Assembly: GCA_950295325.1 (NCBI GenBank)
Contig: OX485806.1
Span: forward strand, 30,690,001 to 30,754,000
Direction of reading: 5' to 3'
Source of the DNA: Polytrichum commune
Taxonomy: Eukaryota > Streptophyta > Polytrichopsida > Polytrichales > Polytrichaceae
Length of the DNA: 64,000 nucleotides
Shown: piece by piece, positions 10,340 through 22,538 of the stretch
Layout of the letters: the number at the start of each line of letters is the position of its first letter
Numbering within the stretch: the stretch's first letter is position 1
Program-made: the position numbers and the translations under genes
The notes under the pieces: generated by a model
Databases searched by the model: none
Seen by the model: the letters and a program-made list of their open reading frames with translations, nothing else
What the model was told of the DNA's origin: nothing

Positions 10340-13300
10340 ATGAGTGATCTCAAGGAATTAAGCAATCTACAGAAGTACAATGGCAAAGAATACAATCTGT
10401 GGAAGTTCCAAGCTCAGGCCTATCTTGATGGCCGAAATTTTATGGGTATTGTCGACGGCACTGAGATTATGCCTGTTCTCCCATTTGCACAATCCTCCTC
10501 CACCCCAATTCCTGAGATACAATTTGGCAGAATTCTCTTCTCAGAGGTTACTTCAACTCCTGATGAGGGAATGTCACCTGCACAAAGAGAGGAAGTTCAG
10601 AATGCCATTCTTGAATTCAAGAAAAGGGATAAACAAGCCTTTTCTATTCTCATTCAGTTGGTTGATAAACCAATTCTTCACCAGATTATTAATTGCAAAA
10701 CTTCGAAGGAAATCTGGGATAAGCTAGCTCTTATTCACCAACGCACTGCTGTCTAGTCTCTGTACCAACTCCAGGAAAACTATTATAACCTGCGGCTAGG
10801 GGATAATGGCGATATGGCCACTTTCATCGGAGACCTTGAGATGATCAATAGTCAAATTGAGGAACTAGGCACCAGCCCCTTCTCTGAAGCGATGGTAATT
10901 TCTAAAATGCTGAGCAACTTGCCTGCAGCATATGACACCTTCCAAACTATGTGGAAGACAGTAGCTCCGGAGTAGCAGACTCTAACTCACCTGCAAACGT
11001 GGCTTCTCGATGAGGAACGCGTGATTCGGAAAAGACAGTCCGAGAACTCCATACACAATCACGCCTCAGCATTTTATTCTCGGAGTCAGCAATCTTATGG
11101 TGATTCGGGGCGCTACCGCTCTACTTTTCCGGCCAGAGGAAATCTCGGCGGCCACACACCAGATGGGAACAGAACCTCCCGTTCTTTTCCGCCACATGAG
11201 CACTATGATCCACGCTCCCAGCGTGCTCAAGAAATTGCTGCCCGCAAGCAGATTTCGCGTTGTGGAAACTGTGGCGAGCTCGGTCACTGGCACAAAGAGT
11301 GCCCCCGACCCCCGAGAAAACCGGTCACCAATCGCCCTGCTCTTGGTTCTTTTTCAACAGAACCACATCCTGCATCAGCACCCGGAGCCGCTTCTCCTTC
11401 ACAGGACTCTCGATACCCAGCAGGATTGTCTCATCCAACAATGACACCACCACGAGCATTCATGGCGCAACTTCTTGATCAAGAAGTACACTCCACAGAT
11501 TGGCTTGCAGATAGTGGCTCATCGCACCACATGTCTGACCAAAGATCTTGGTTCTCAAATTTCACTACCGTTCATCCTGGTACATGGCCAGTTCAGGCAG
11601 TGGGAGGACACACAACCTATGTGGAAGGAATCGGTGATATACATATTGAGATGAAAATCCGGAATCAGTGGGAGCGCGGTCTCCTCACCGACGTCATGTA
11701 TGTCCCTACACTTCAGAGAAACCTTTTCTCTGTCTCTTCGGCAGCATGCAAGAATGTCAATACTCTTTACACCAAGACTGGCTGCCAAATGCTTGTTGAT
11801 GGCATTGTGCTTATGGAGGGCTCCTTGGAAGGCATGTTATATAAACTCCATATCCGAGCACTCCTTCCACCCTCTCATGCAAATGTAATCAAGTCTATAG
11901 GGACTAGTACTAAGCTTGATGGGACCCGAAGCTTGGCAGTCTGGCACCAACGCCTCTGCCACCTTAACTATCCAACCATCCTCACAATGGTGCGAACCGA
12001 AGCAGTCACCGGAATGACTCTCCAAAATAAGTCTATTCCTGCATTCTGCCAGGGATGTGTTCTTGGCGAAAGCCACCGACACAGTTTCATTAGCTCCCCA
12101 ATTCGTACACCCTCTTCGGCACCTGGGCACCTAATTCATGCAGATCTCTGTGGACCTATGGCCCATGCTTCACTAGGAGGGGCCCTCTACTACATCCTCT
12201 TTAAGGATGATTATTCAGGGTACAGACATCTTTTCTGTATTTCTGAAAAGTCGGATGCCCTTCGGTGTCTACAGGATGTTTACAACAGTATTCTTCGAGA
12301 TACTGGCATGCACTTGCAGATCTTTCGAACGGATGGGGGAGGAGAGTTTATCAGCAAGAAGTTCCAGGAATACCTTTCTCAAAAAGGAATTCAACATGAA
12401 GTTACTGCTCCTTATGCACCAGAGCAGAATGGCTTCTGTGAGCGTGATAACCGCACTATTATGGAAAGCGTGCGTTCTCTTCTACACACAAGTGGGTTTC
12501 CTTTGAATTTTTGGGGAGAAGCCTGTCACACGGCTGTGTATACCTTAAATCGCACTGGTTCCCGCTTAATTCCAGGAAACACACCTTTCACCCTCTGGTA
12601 TGGATTCAAACCCTCCCTGGAACATCTCAAAATCTTTGGTTGCCATGCCTATGCCTACATTGAGAAGAAGCAGCGCACCAAACTAGGCCCTAAGAGTCAT
12701 CTTTGTTACTTCTTGGGCTACTGCGATCATACTAAAGGATACCGCCTCTGGGATCCGGTTACTTCTAAAGTGTTGATACGTCGTGATGTGGTCTTTAATG
12801 AGGAGCTCCTCTACGGCAGTCAGGTCGAACAGCCTTCTTCTGCTGATAATTTGTCACCTCTTGCTGTTTCTCTTACATATCCTGCAGATGACTTTTCTTC
12901 TTCTTCATCTTCTTCTTCCTCTGAGTTCCTCTCTCCTCATCATCCCTCTGAGCCCACCCCAACTCAATATCCTTCTGAGTTCGACTCTACTCATATGTCT
13001 GATATCTCTTCTCAATCGATTCTTGCTACAAGTTCTATTGTGCCTGCTCCTGTTGAGATTATTCACTGCTCTCCCCTCACACCACGAACACTTGTTTCCC
13101 ATCCAAATTATCAGCCAACAACTCCTGTTCGATTGCGCTCACTCGCCGAAATTGCCCCTTCTACTACTACTTCATCTTCCTCTGACACTCTTCCTACTAC
13201 TACTTCGTCTTCATCTGTTACCCCTCCTCCTTCACTCACTCAAGCTCACTTGAGTCATGCTATCTCTGATGCGTCAAATTTCGTTTCTCCTTCTCTCGCG

Positions 13301-14914
13301 TCCTCTGCCTACCATGTGCAATCCACAAACCCTATCTCTGCTGACACTTCTCCTGATGACCCTTTTTCTTACCTAGATGCTCTACACAGCCCTGATGCTG
13401 CTCAATGGGTGAAAGCCATGACAGAAGAGATTGATTCTCTTCGAGAAAATAAAACTTGGGAGTTGGTTCGCCTTCCCGACGGATGAAAAGCCATCCAGTG
13501 CAAGTGGGTATTCAAAACGAAATACCTTCCCAATGGAGATATTGATAAGTTTAAAGCACGCTTGGTCGCTAAAGGCTGCACTCAGAAAGCCGGCGTTGAT
13601 TACAACGAGACTTTTTCCCCTGTAGTCAAATTCGAAACAGTTCGAATCGTGATGGCTATCACTGCAGCTGGTGACCTCGAAATTGTACAATTCGACATCA
13701 AGACCGCTTTTCTAAATGGAGATATTGCAGAGCTTCTTTATATGGCGCAGCCTGAAGGTTTTGTTGACCTTAACCATCCAGACTATGTTTGTCTTCTCCA
13801 AAAAGCCCTCTACAGACTCAAACAATCCTCTCGCAATTGGAATACCAAATTTCATGCTTTTCTACTTCAATTTGGATTCAAAGTCAGTGACGCAGACCCC
13901 TGTGCCTACTACTCTTCCCAAGGCGGTCAAACCATTATCCTCCTTATCTATGTGGACGATGGGCTTATTTGTTTCTCAAAAGGCACCAACATTGATTTCA
14001 TCCTGAATTCCATGGACAAAGCCTTCTCCAACACCCGCGGCCCTGCTGGTTGTTATGTAGGATTGTGGATTACTCGTCACAAGGAGTCTCAAGAACTTTT
14101 CTTGGATCAAACACATTACCTTACAAAGTTGATTCGAAAGCTTGGATTTCTTGATGCAGTGCCCCTTTCAGTCCCCGCTGATCCACACACCCACCTTAGC
14201 TTTCTATCCTCTGATGATCCTTCTTCCACCTCACCTTTTCCCTATCAAACTATTGTGGGATGCCTTCAGTTTGCCTGCATCGGCACTCGACCTGATCTCT
14301 CCTATGCGGTGAGTATTGCCGCAAAGTACTGCTCTAACCCTACACCTGCCCATTGTGTTGCTCTTCGTCGTATCTTGAAGTACTTGGCAGGTACCCTCCA
14401 TCTCGGTCTCTCTTTTTTTGGTAACCATCAGCCCATCTCTCTCACTGCCTATTGTGACGCTGACTACGCCATGGACCTTGACAATCGGAAATCACGATCA
14501 GGTTTTGTTCTCTTTATCAATCATGGACCTGTTCTTTGGGCCTCAAGAAAGCAAGCTTGCTGCGCTTCGAGTACAACAGAAGCAGAATATCTTGTTGCTT
14601 CTGCAACCACTAAGGAGATCATCTGGCATCGGAGATTACTTAGTAGTCTTGGAAAACCCCCTGCTTCACCCACTCCTCTGTTCACTGACAACCAAAGTGC
14701 TCTGCGACTTATCAAGAACCCCGAATTCCACCGCCGGACCAAGCATATAGACGTTCAGTATCATGTGATTCGCGAAGCCTATCTTGCAGATCTTATTCTT
14801 CCCTCCTTCGTCTCTTCTCATGATCAGTTGGCGGACATCTTCACCAAAGCATTACCCAAAGATACCTTTCAACGATTACGCCATCACCTTGGCATATGCT
14901 CCGTTGAGCATTGA
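10340..14914 (+). pseudogene. Copia gag-pol polyprotein with three in-frame stops
   Basis: One reading frame runs from the ATG at 10,340 to the stop at 14,912-14,914, 1,524 codons, interrupted by TAG at 10,754, TAG at 10,973 and TGA at 13,484. There is no frameshift. Domains in order (codon numbers): Gag with a WKFQAQAYLDG-type N terminus; zinc knuckle CGNCGELGHWHKEC from about 308; aspartic protease DSGSS at about 391; integrase with the H-H-C-C region and FRTDGGGEF and EQNGFCER blocks; a serine-rich linker; reverse transcriptase with YVDD at 1204-1207; and RNase H with TEAEYLVAS. Each stop is one C-to-T change from a sense codon, and two are in CHG and one in CG context. The element is therefore probably non-autonomous now. 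Other frames are shadows. Confidence 0.95.
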
Positions 14915-14956
14915 AGTGGGAGCCTTGGTCATCTCTCAATGCTCAACGAGTGGGAG

Positions 14957-15256
14957 TATTGTTGTTAGTTCGTTTCGCATTGATACAGGTTTAGTTACTT
15001 GATTAGTTACACAAGGTTTAAGATTAGTGATAGAAGCTTCTCAGTTGTAGAATAAAAGGACAACCTCACTCTCAAGCTGTGTGTGTGTAAGTGTTGTTCG
15101 TAGAGAAGATGCATGTCTGTACTATAGAAAACTAGTGATCCACCTGTCTGTAAACTGTCTTACTTCATGAATAAAGAATTCTTTTAGGCATGCGTGTCTG
15201 CTGTGTGACGAGTGAATATAGTGTTAATGTGTGAAGAATTCCTGTTGCCAACAACA
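14957..15256 (+). repeat. 3' LTR of the Copia element
   Basis: This is 300 bp and collinear with the 5' LTR. It is preceded by the polypurine tract and followed by GTGAC, the target duplication. An extra GAAGTGGGAG at 14,913-14,922 overlapping the pol stop resembles a second polypurine tract. Confidence 0.93.
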
Positions 15257-15261
15257 GTGAC

Positions 15262-16365
15262 CACAGCTTGCAAATGAATTAGGTCTCAGGGAGGGATGAC
15301 ATTTAGAACTGCATCAAGAGATGGCTGCTTGAGTACTTGATATTATCTGTTGTTTAATTCAGAGATAGGTCAAGCTGTCTATTACATATGGAGGAACAAC
15401 ACACACACACAGCTAGATCACATTTTGGATAATTTATCTTCACAGTTCTGATGTTATGGTCATCTAATCATTCTGCATTGGTTCTATGATTAATGTAGAT
15501 TCGACTATTTACAGCAATGATCTGTTCACAGGGATCTACTCATGGAGCAGACAAGGATATCCATGGAGGTAGTGAAGAATTTGAAAGTACCAACATGAGA
15601 ATTTCTAATCCACTTTGAAGTGGCAACTAAGTTAATTCTTTACATTCTGCTCTTTTCTGTGTGGAAACTAATTCCACCTTCGCCTACTGAACATTGCAAG
15701 AATGATGATTCAATAGCTGTAGATCTGGTTCATGACTAGTAGTACTACAACAAATACGTAGAATTAATTGAATCACTCGTCATGAGCCGATGTGGACAGG
15801 AAAACAGGAGCTCCAATAATGTTATAGAAATCCTGCAAGAGAGGAGAATGTAGGGGCACAAACTACCTAATTAACCATGAACTTTGGAGAGAAGGCTTGC
15901 AAGAGTGATCATCTTCTTCTCTGATACCACTGTAGCAGTTAACCTTTTCAAAAGATATAGTGGCACATACACTGGGTGGCAACTCTCCCTTTTTAGAAGT
16001 TGTTTCTACATCACTTCTAATACTTATAATGAATTGATGACTTTTACTTCCACAAATAGGAGAAAGATACTTGGAAAGAGGGCATTCAGAGGAATCCATC
16101 AATATGTTCCGTGTCTAGATTAGGAACGGTTTGCACTTTCAAATGTCATTTTTAAGAAGCAACTAGAAGAATTGTTTTTAAACAAGGGTCGCCATCTAGA
16201 CCCCCTAGGTGTTGAATTTCAGTTCTAAGAAAATTCTATAATCTCTCTTACAAAAATTTGGCCTTAATATTGGCTCCCAAATTATGGATAGTTGCCACCC
16301 CAGGGTCATGTCATCTTCTCCATGGAGCTAATTGCATTGAGGCTTCTTCTTCTCCATAACTCATG
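15262..16365. repeat. Duplicated block Q, copy in unit 2
   Basis: This is nearly identical to 26,150-27,255 and more distantly related to 2,030-2,520. It continues the segment interrupted by the Copia element. An (AC)n run at about 15,400 differs by one repeat from the copy at 26,287. A possible exon after 'ttcacag' at 15,530 has a 2-nt indel between copies, which argues against a maintained reading frame. Confidence 0.6.
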
Positions 16366-17999
16366 ATCGGTTAGAAGTATATTTAGGCAGTTTTCTCTTT
16401 CCATAGTCATTTTGCACAGCTCCCTCAGCCGCATGATCATGCCATCTTCAAGATGTTCATATGTTTTGCCATTTTTCTATGTTCCTTTTGTGACGGACAT
16501 CAACAAAGAAGGAACTCCACTCCAAGTGTCATTAATTAGCGTAAAAATATTTAGTGTGGGCCACACTAATTTCCTAGTTAAGGAATTACCGTGGATCCAA
16601 GACCCGAGGTCTTCCCCTAAGTCTTTATGAAGACTTCCAACGAACATCTTACATAAAAAAATAACACAAAACAAACAATTACCCACATTAACTTTCTAGA
16701 AAACAATGGTTGTGGCCCACATTAATCTCCTACTAGAAATTTAATTTGGATGAAAAATTAATGTGACTTACATTAATTCTCAGTATGAGAATTAGTGTGG
16801 GCTCTAGAAAGTTATTGTGGCCCAAAATAATAGGACTATTTAGTGTACAGTCCTACCTCTTTAATTTGACAAGTTTGGAAAACGAGAAAACCGTCAAATC
16901 ATCAAGGTGTCACATATTCAATAATATGACAAATTGGTCCTCTTTGTCATAATGAGGAGTTACTTCATGAAAACATACATTAGAAATTTTGCCACATATA
17001 CATGATAAATATTCTTTTAGATGTGTTACAAATGCAAATTTCTCTCCTGAAATATATATGGACCTGAAGAAGGATTCAATAGTCTATTGATTTTGCCGCT
17101 TCAAATTAACAACATACATCCTATTGAGCTTCTCCGATATGGCATGCAGTTTCCTTATGTTTGTAGGAGTAAACTCTAATGATTTATCCATAAAAAAAAT
17201 ATAGCTAATAATTGAGAATGATGTTGAGCATTTGTCAATTTCACAGTAAGTGGAGGTCTCTCATCAACATCTAAATAGTCCAAAGGCTCTACATTAAGGT
17301 CAAAATTGCTTTTTTCTTTGTCCCAAGGCCATATCACCTAGCTGGGACATGCAATATTCAACTTTAATGATGTCTTCGCCTTCCATTATCAGATTATCTT
17401 CAAATGACATCTCATCTTGTCCAGGCTGTAGTTTTGATATGAGAAGTGTCAAATCTTTGAACTTTGTGTCAATCCTTATTTTCTGTGTTGATCCTCATTA
17501 GCAAATTTTGCACTCCAATCAGGTAGCAATATTCTTGATTTCCTCCAACAATTTGGAAAATATGAGGATCCAAATCTGTCCAAACCTTATAGCTCCAAAG
17601 AATTGCTTGTTTAATCTTGGGTACAACCTTTTTGATATCATGTTGTTGATCTTAATTAAATTTTGATAAAACCTTGGTCAAGTGGTTGCACCACACTTGT
17701 GCATTTTAGAGGCAGAATTACACTCGAGAAGAGACTGTGCACATTTGTTGAGGGTTTGGGTGAAAGAGACGGAAACTAATGAATCCCTTGATTAGGTTTT
17801 GAAATAAAGGACCTAGTTCCCTTAGTTCCCATAGTTTAACATTATTTTACATAAAATTTTCTTTTTCTACATTTCACATGTGGAAGTTACATAAATTTGA
17901 TATTAATTATATACTTATACATGTGTGGGACCCACCATCTATGCATTTATTACCTCTATAACATGGCATTTGGAGGATCCGGAAGTGGCATATTAGCAA
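16366..17999. other. AT-rich sequence absent from the third unit
   Basis: The third unit passes from block Q to block R at about 27,260 without this DNA. At 16,540-16,860 there are several inverted 'attagtgtgggc' / 'gcccacactaat' motifs that look like a decayed MITE. No protein gene was recognised. Confidence 0.4.
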
Positions 18000-18008
18000 T
18001 GTCACAGT

Positions 18009-19476
18009 GGCCGGGGATTTGTGGCACTCAAGTAAAGTCATCCGATAACAAAAATCGGATGAGTTCATCAAGAAGCTCGGATGGAGCTTACTTTAGTGAA
18101 ACACCTCTGAGTTGGCATGTAAGACCTATTTTCTCCCTCATAGCTATTGTGAATTATTAGCCATTTTGTAAATATCAATTAGTTGGCAAGGGGCAATGAT
18201 GTGGCCTTGGATGCTCTAAGCCTATTTTCTAACTTCCAATGAGTTGTTTCCAAGGCCATGACATGGCTCTGAATTCCACATGGTTATTTTGATAAATAAT
18301 GCAAGATATCAATGTGTGCAACATATAATTATGACGTGTTGTCATAGACATTTTTTGGTTCATAATTCCTTTATTTTGCATGGGTGTGATTGCTCAAACA
18401 TTTGCAATATGCCAAAATAATATATATCACCTTATGATATATTGGTGAACTCAAAAAATCAATTATTATTATTATTACTACTATTATTATTATTATTACT
18501 ATTGTAATATAATGAAATTTATTTGAAAATAATTAATATACACCATGTGATTTTAAAGATAATACAATATGTGATGAGGATAAAATATTACAATAATTCA
18601 TGTAGGCTATAGTCAGAATCTTATGATTTTCTGAGTATACCCCATCTATAACATTGTCCCACAAGTCTAATTCCAAATAACATACCATTCATTTATACTT
18701 TATATTATATTACCTTACAAATTAATTTTTTTGTTATATTATTTATATTATATCTTCATTGTTTCATTTTGGTCATCTTATGAACACTTGCATTAATCTA
18801 TCATTAGAATGACAAAGATAATTTTAAATGGTAAGTCACAAAATTATAACCTCAATGTTAATGAGGATTTTGTAATGTTTTTGACCTCCAAGTTAATTAC
18901 GTGCTTCATTGATGCTTTCACTTCCAGAATGAAATCCCAATCAATTGCTTATTACTAATTGGAAGTGCACGTATATATTGGATTTTAGACCTTGAAGGTG
19001 AAGTGCACTCAATATGGGATTTGTAGTCAAGCGGCCTTCAAGAATGCAAGAGCAATGTTTTTTTCGAAGTTGGGCAAGGCGGACAACAATTTTCAGTCGG
19101 GTTTAGAAGATTCCTCTAGAGGGTTGCCCCAACTCGGATATGATACCTCCGAAAGTTCGTGAGGGGGTATTTAACATCCGCCCATGTTAACTTCTTAAAA
19201 ATAACCGGATTAGTAGTGATAGGTTGGCAACACATGATGCACCCACTTGCTTCTATATGAGGCATTATTTATTTTTTGATGTCTCTACCCCTTTGTATTG
19301 TTGTCTTAAGTGTTAGATTAGACTAGGATTTTTAAAACTACTTAAACTTCGTATTTTTGAAACCCTTGAGACAAGGAGCCGACGATGTATGAAAGTGTCT
19401 AAAGTGGTTCATCTCATCCGCAAAGATGAATGAACTATCACTAATGAGAATACATGAGTGCCACGAATCCCCGGCC
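18009..19476. mobile_element. Non-autonomous Mutator-like element
   Basis: The ends are inverted repeats of about 26 bp reading GGCCGGGGATTTGTGGCACT and onward at the left, and at the right its reverse complement with two mismatches. They are flanked by perfect 9-bp duplications TGTCACAGT (18,000-18,008 and 19,477-19,485). A 9-bp duplication with GC-rich ends fits the Mutator superfamily. The 1,468-bp interior has no long open frame and no recognisable MURA transposase, so it would depend on a transposase made elsewhere. Confidence 0.82.
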
Positions 19477-20342
19477 TGTCACAGTCATATCATAGAAGTA
19501 GATTTGAACTGGAAAGTTTGGTATACAAAATTTGTGTCATTATATCGAGGTGTCGTATTACAACATTAAAGAGGTAGGACTTGTATTGGAAGTCATTCAT
19601 CAATGGACCAAAGTCAACTTAAAAATAAAATATTTTCAAGACAATATTAGCTTTCAATAAAGACAGAAAACATAGTAGACTTCAAACCTGCAGGTTGGTA
19701 AAAGACAATGTCAAAGAATATCTATTATAAATTAGCCTAAATGCCTGTAGAGTCAAATACCCAATTTTAGTATAATAAGCGGCCCAGATATTGGAAGCTC
19801 TGAACTGATCATGGGTTAGGTAGAAGTATCTATGAGACACTTTGAGCACTACATTAAATATTGCATTTAGGGTCACTTACTATTTGGAATTACGTATTGA
19901 TATATCTATTATTTTATATTGCATATTCTACCAACAAATGTCAAATTTATTGTTTGGGCATTATAGAACATTCACAATTTTACATGGTAAAAAATTACAT
20001 CAATAATAGAAAAAATAGTATTGGGTAACCTCAAATAGTATGTGACATTAATATTGTATTTTAGTGTATTGTTCCCACTAAGATAGGTGAACCTGATTCC
20101 AAAAAACGTAGCAATAATTTGGACATCTATATTTGAATGGCAAGAAAATTTACTAGCTGATTTTATAGTTATCTACCCCTATGACCCTCTTTCAAAAAAA
20201 ATTCTCTCCAAATTTTTTGCCTCTTGATTACTTGAGGGGGGAAGCACTCCTCTTTGAGAGTACTTGTGGGATCTCTAATTGAAAACCCTTGTATACAAAA
20301 CATTTATGACAGAAAATAAGACTATATAGCCAAATCATAGAC

Positions 20343-20475
20343 CACATCCTAACCTCTGTAATGTCACTGTCTGTAATGTCATTCCCTCTCTTATATCCTC
20401 AAACCCTAGGGAGAGGATGTGCTTATTTCAAATCTCCCTCCTTGTTGTCACATTTCCTTCTCATATGTCATCAAA
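20343..20475 (-). mobile_element. Tigger-related MITE family T, partial copy
   Basis: The end CATCCTAACCTCTGTAATGT and the following 'cttatatcctcaaaccctag' block match, in reverse complement, the right half of the MITE at 37,214-37,543. The match stops at about 20,475. Another partial piece of the same family lies at 22,055-22,110. Confidence 0.5.
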
Positions 20476-20559
20476 GAAGTATCCTAATCGTTGAGGATTT
20501 GGATGGGTTAGGGTTTAGTATTTAGGGTTTAAAGGGCATGTAGGAACCACAAATCAAAG

Positions 20560-22260
20560 ACTTTGAGAAGGCACACGTGTTTCCAACATCAATCTCTAGG
20601 GAGGATTTTGAGCATAATTAATCACGATCCTAGTGATTTCAAAGTCCAATTGCGGTGTGTACCTTACCCTAATTCAAAGCTAGCTTTCTTGGAATTGTCA
20701 CGGTATGCGGCGTCGGCGGCCATACCTTATCCGTTGAGTTTCATCCATTTAGATTTGGATGAATGAATCTTAGTTGTGGAGATGAAGGTTCCTAAATGAG
20801 GAGCCTCTTCCTTGACTTGGCATTCTTGCCAAGTCAAATCTTGTGAGTGAGTGTATGGAGAGAGCTTATGTGAGATGAAGATTGCATGTGTTTGCAATAA
20901 ATCTTGAGTTCTTCTCCCATTTTTTACACTCTTGGATTCTCCCGTGGTGGAGTGAGAGATAACTTGACTCATTGTGTGTATTTGAAGAGAGATTAGAGCT
21001 CTTATAAGTGTTTGACTATCTTCCTTCTCTATCGAGGTGTGTTGTTTATGTGTGATTTTGCTATGTTTTAGTGTTGTTTGTTAGTGGTGGTTGGTACTCG
21101 AGCTGCAGTGACACACGATCGTTATTTACATGACAAAACAGAGACTTTGAGAGATTTGGTAGGTTAGGGTTTAAGCCATTTGTTTAGCTCATACGAGTGC
21201 CAAGGAGATTTTGGTGCATAATCAGTCAAGATCCTAGTGCATGGCCCTTTGAAGCATGCTTGGATGTTGATTGAAAGATCCATTTAGGTCATCTTGATAT
21301 TTTTCCTTTACCACCATTATTGTAGTTCTGCTAAGGTCCGAGGTGACTAGTATGCAATATTTTAGAGGTTGTACAAGATTGCTTGGTTTTGGAAGTGCAG
21401 AAAGTGTTGTCCTTGACAAAAAGTGAACAAGAAGGTGACAACGTCGACAGCCGCATGAATTTGTGTTTTTGTACTCACCTTTCTTGGAACAAAGACTTGG
21501 AGAGATTTGGTGGGTTAGGGTTTAAGCCATTTGTTTAGCTCATACCAGTGTCTGGGGAGATTTTTGTGCATAATCAGTCAAGATCCTACTGTATCCAAGT
21601 CCAACCAGTTACATGTTATAATCTTTAGGTTTTTCTTCATTAATTTGAGGGTTATTCTATAGATTCCTCTATAATGATCGGTAATTTTCTTGAAGTCTTG
21701 AACTTCATCTTGTTATTTCTCAAATGAACTTCATCTTGTTGTTTCTCAAATTTAACTAGTTCATCTGTAACTAAGTGGGCGGTTCTTCCCGTTTATTGGC
21801 TCATACTCAGGTTCATGGTGATGTAGTTTTGTTTTTCTTGTTTCAAGTACATCAATTGATGTTATAGTGAAGTTTGGATCTGGTTTGGTGTTTTGTGCTC
21901 AGGTTGAGAGCTCACTCTTATTGAGTCTGTGTGCAGAGGAGTTCATGTGTAACTAGCGGTGCCTTTGAGCCTGTGTGCGGGAGATTTTTGGGCATATCAT
22001 GGCACTATCCGCATCCCATGTATGGAATCATCAAATTCATCATTGCTCCATAATGTCACACACCACACTAGTTTCCCTATTATCATGCATCCATGTTTTG
22101 ACACCTGTGGCAACCAAAGTGTTTAGATTTTGAAATACTTATAAGTAAATTTGTAGTTTCATATGCCAGTCTTGTGTCTAAATTTCAAGTTTTGATAAAC
22201 GCCAACTAATCAGAGTGAAGGACTAGAAGAATGGCTTATAGATCAAGCTGGCACACATAG
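20560..22260. repeat. Duplicated block R, copy in unit 2 (dispersed repeat family)
   Basis: The block from 21,200 to 22,260 is repeated at 27,265-28,760. It holds a local duplication: the phrase 'gggtttaagccatttgttta' occurs near 21,168 and 21,515. Weaker relatives lie at 37,960-38,270 and, inverted, at 47,690-48,060. The open frames show no conserved domain. Confidence 0.55.
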
Positions 22261-22538
22261 TGTTCTAGCATTCTTTTATTTCTAGAGGAGAATGCAGTGG
22301 CACAAACCACTTCATCACAGACGTCTATCAAATCGCTGGCATCATGCACCAGCTATGAAGAGGGGGCTTGCAAGGGAAATCATTTTCTTCTCTCATACCA
22401 TTGTCGCAATCGTATGACAACTCATGGTTGGATGGTTTGTGCGGCCACTACGTCATTCTCCTCTAGAATTTCAGGGTTATAAAAAATGTGCATCAACAAT
22501 TTTTATGTATGTGTTCACCACCCCTTTCAATTTTACTG

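Larger units (their letters stand above)
9638..15256 (+). mobile_element. Copia LTR retrotransposon, full length
   Basis: Two 300-bp LTRs flank a gag-pol region in Copia order (protease, integrase, reverse transcriptase, RNase H). GTGAC is duplicated at 9,633-9,637 and 15,257-15,261, and the paralogous site near 26,145 holds one GTGAC without the element. This fixes the LTR start as TATTGTTG rather than the canonical TG. A primer-binding site follows the 5' LTR directly, and a purine-rich GAGTGGGAG (14,948-14,956) precedes the 3' LTR. The LTRs differ at five positions, all transitions, so the insertion is fairly young. The reading frame carries three stop codons. Confidence 0.95.

Noticed and set aside
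12783-13253. A 156-codon Leu-rich plus-strand frame
   Set aside because: It is a shifted frame of the Ser/Thr-rich linker between integrase and reverse transcriptase in the Copia pol. The Leu richness comes from tct/ctt repeats.
18455-18500. Possible functional array of ATT repeats
   Set aside because: This is a simple ATT/ACT microsatellite in AT-rich DNA inside the Mutator-like element, with no spacer structure as in a CRISPR array.
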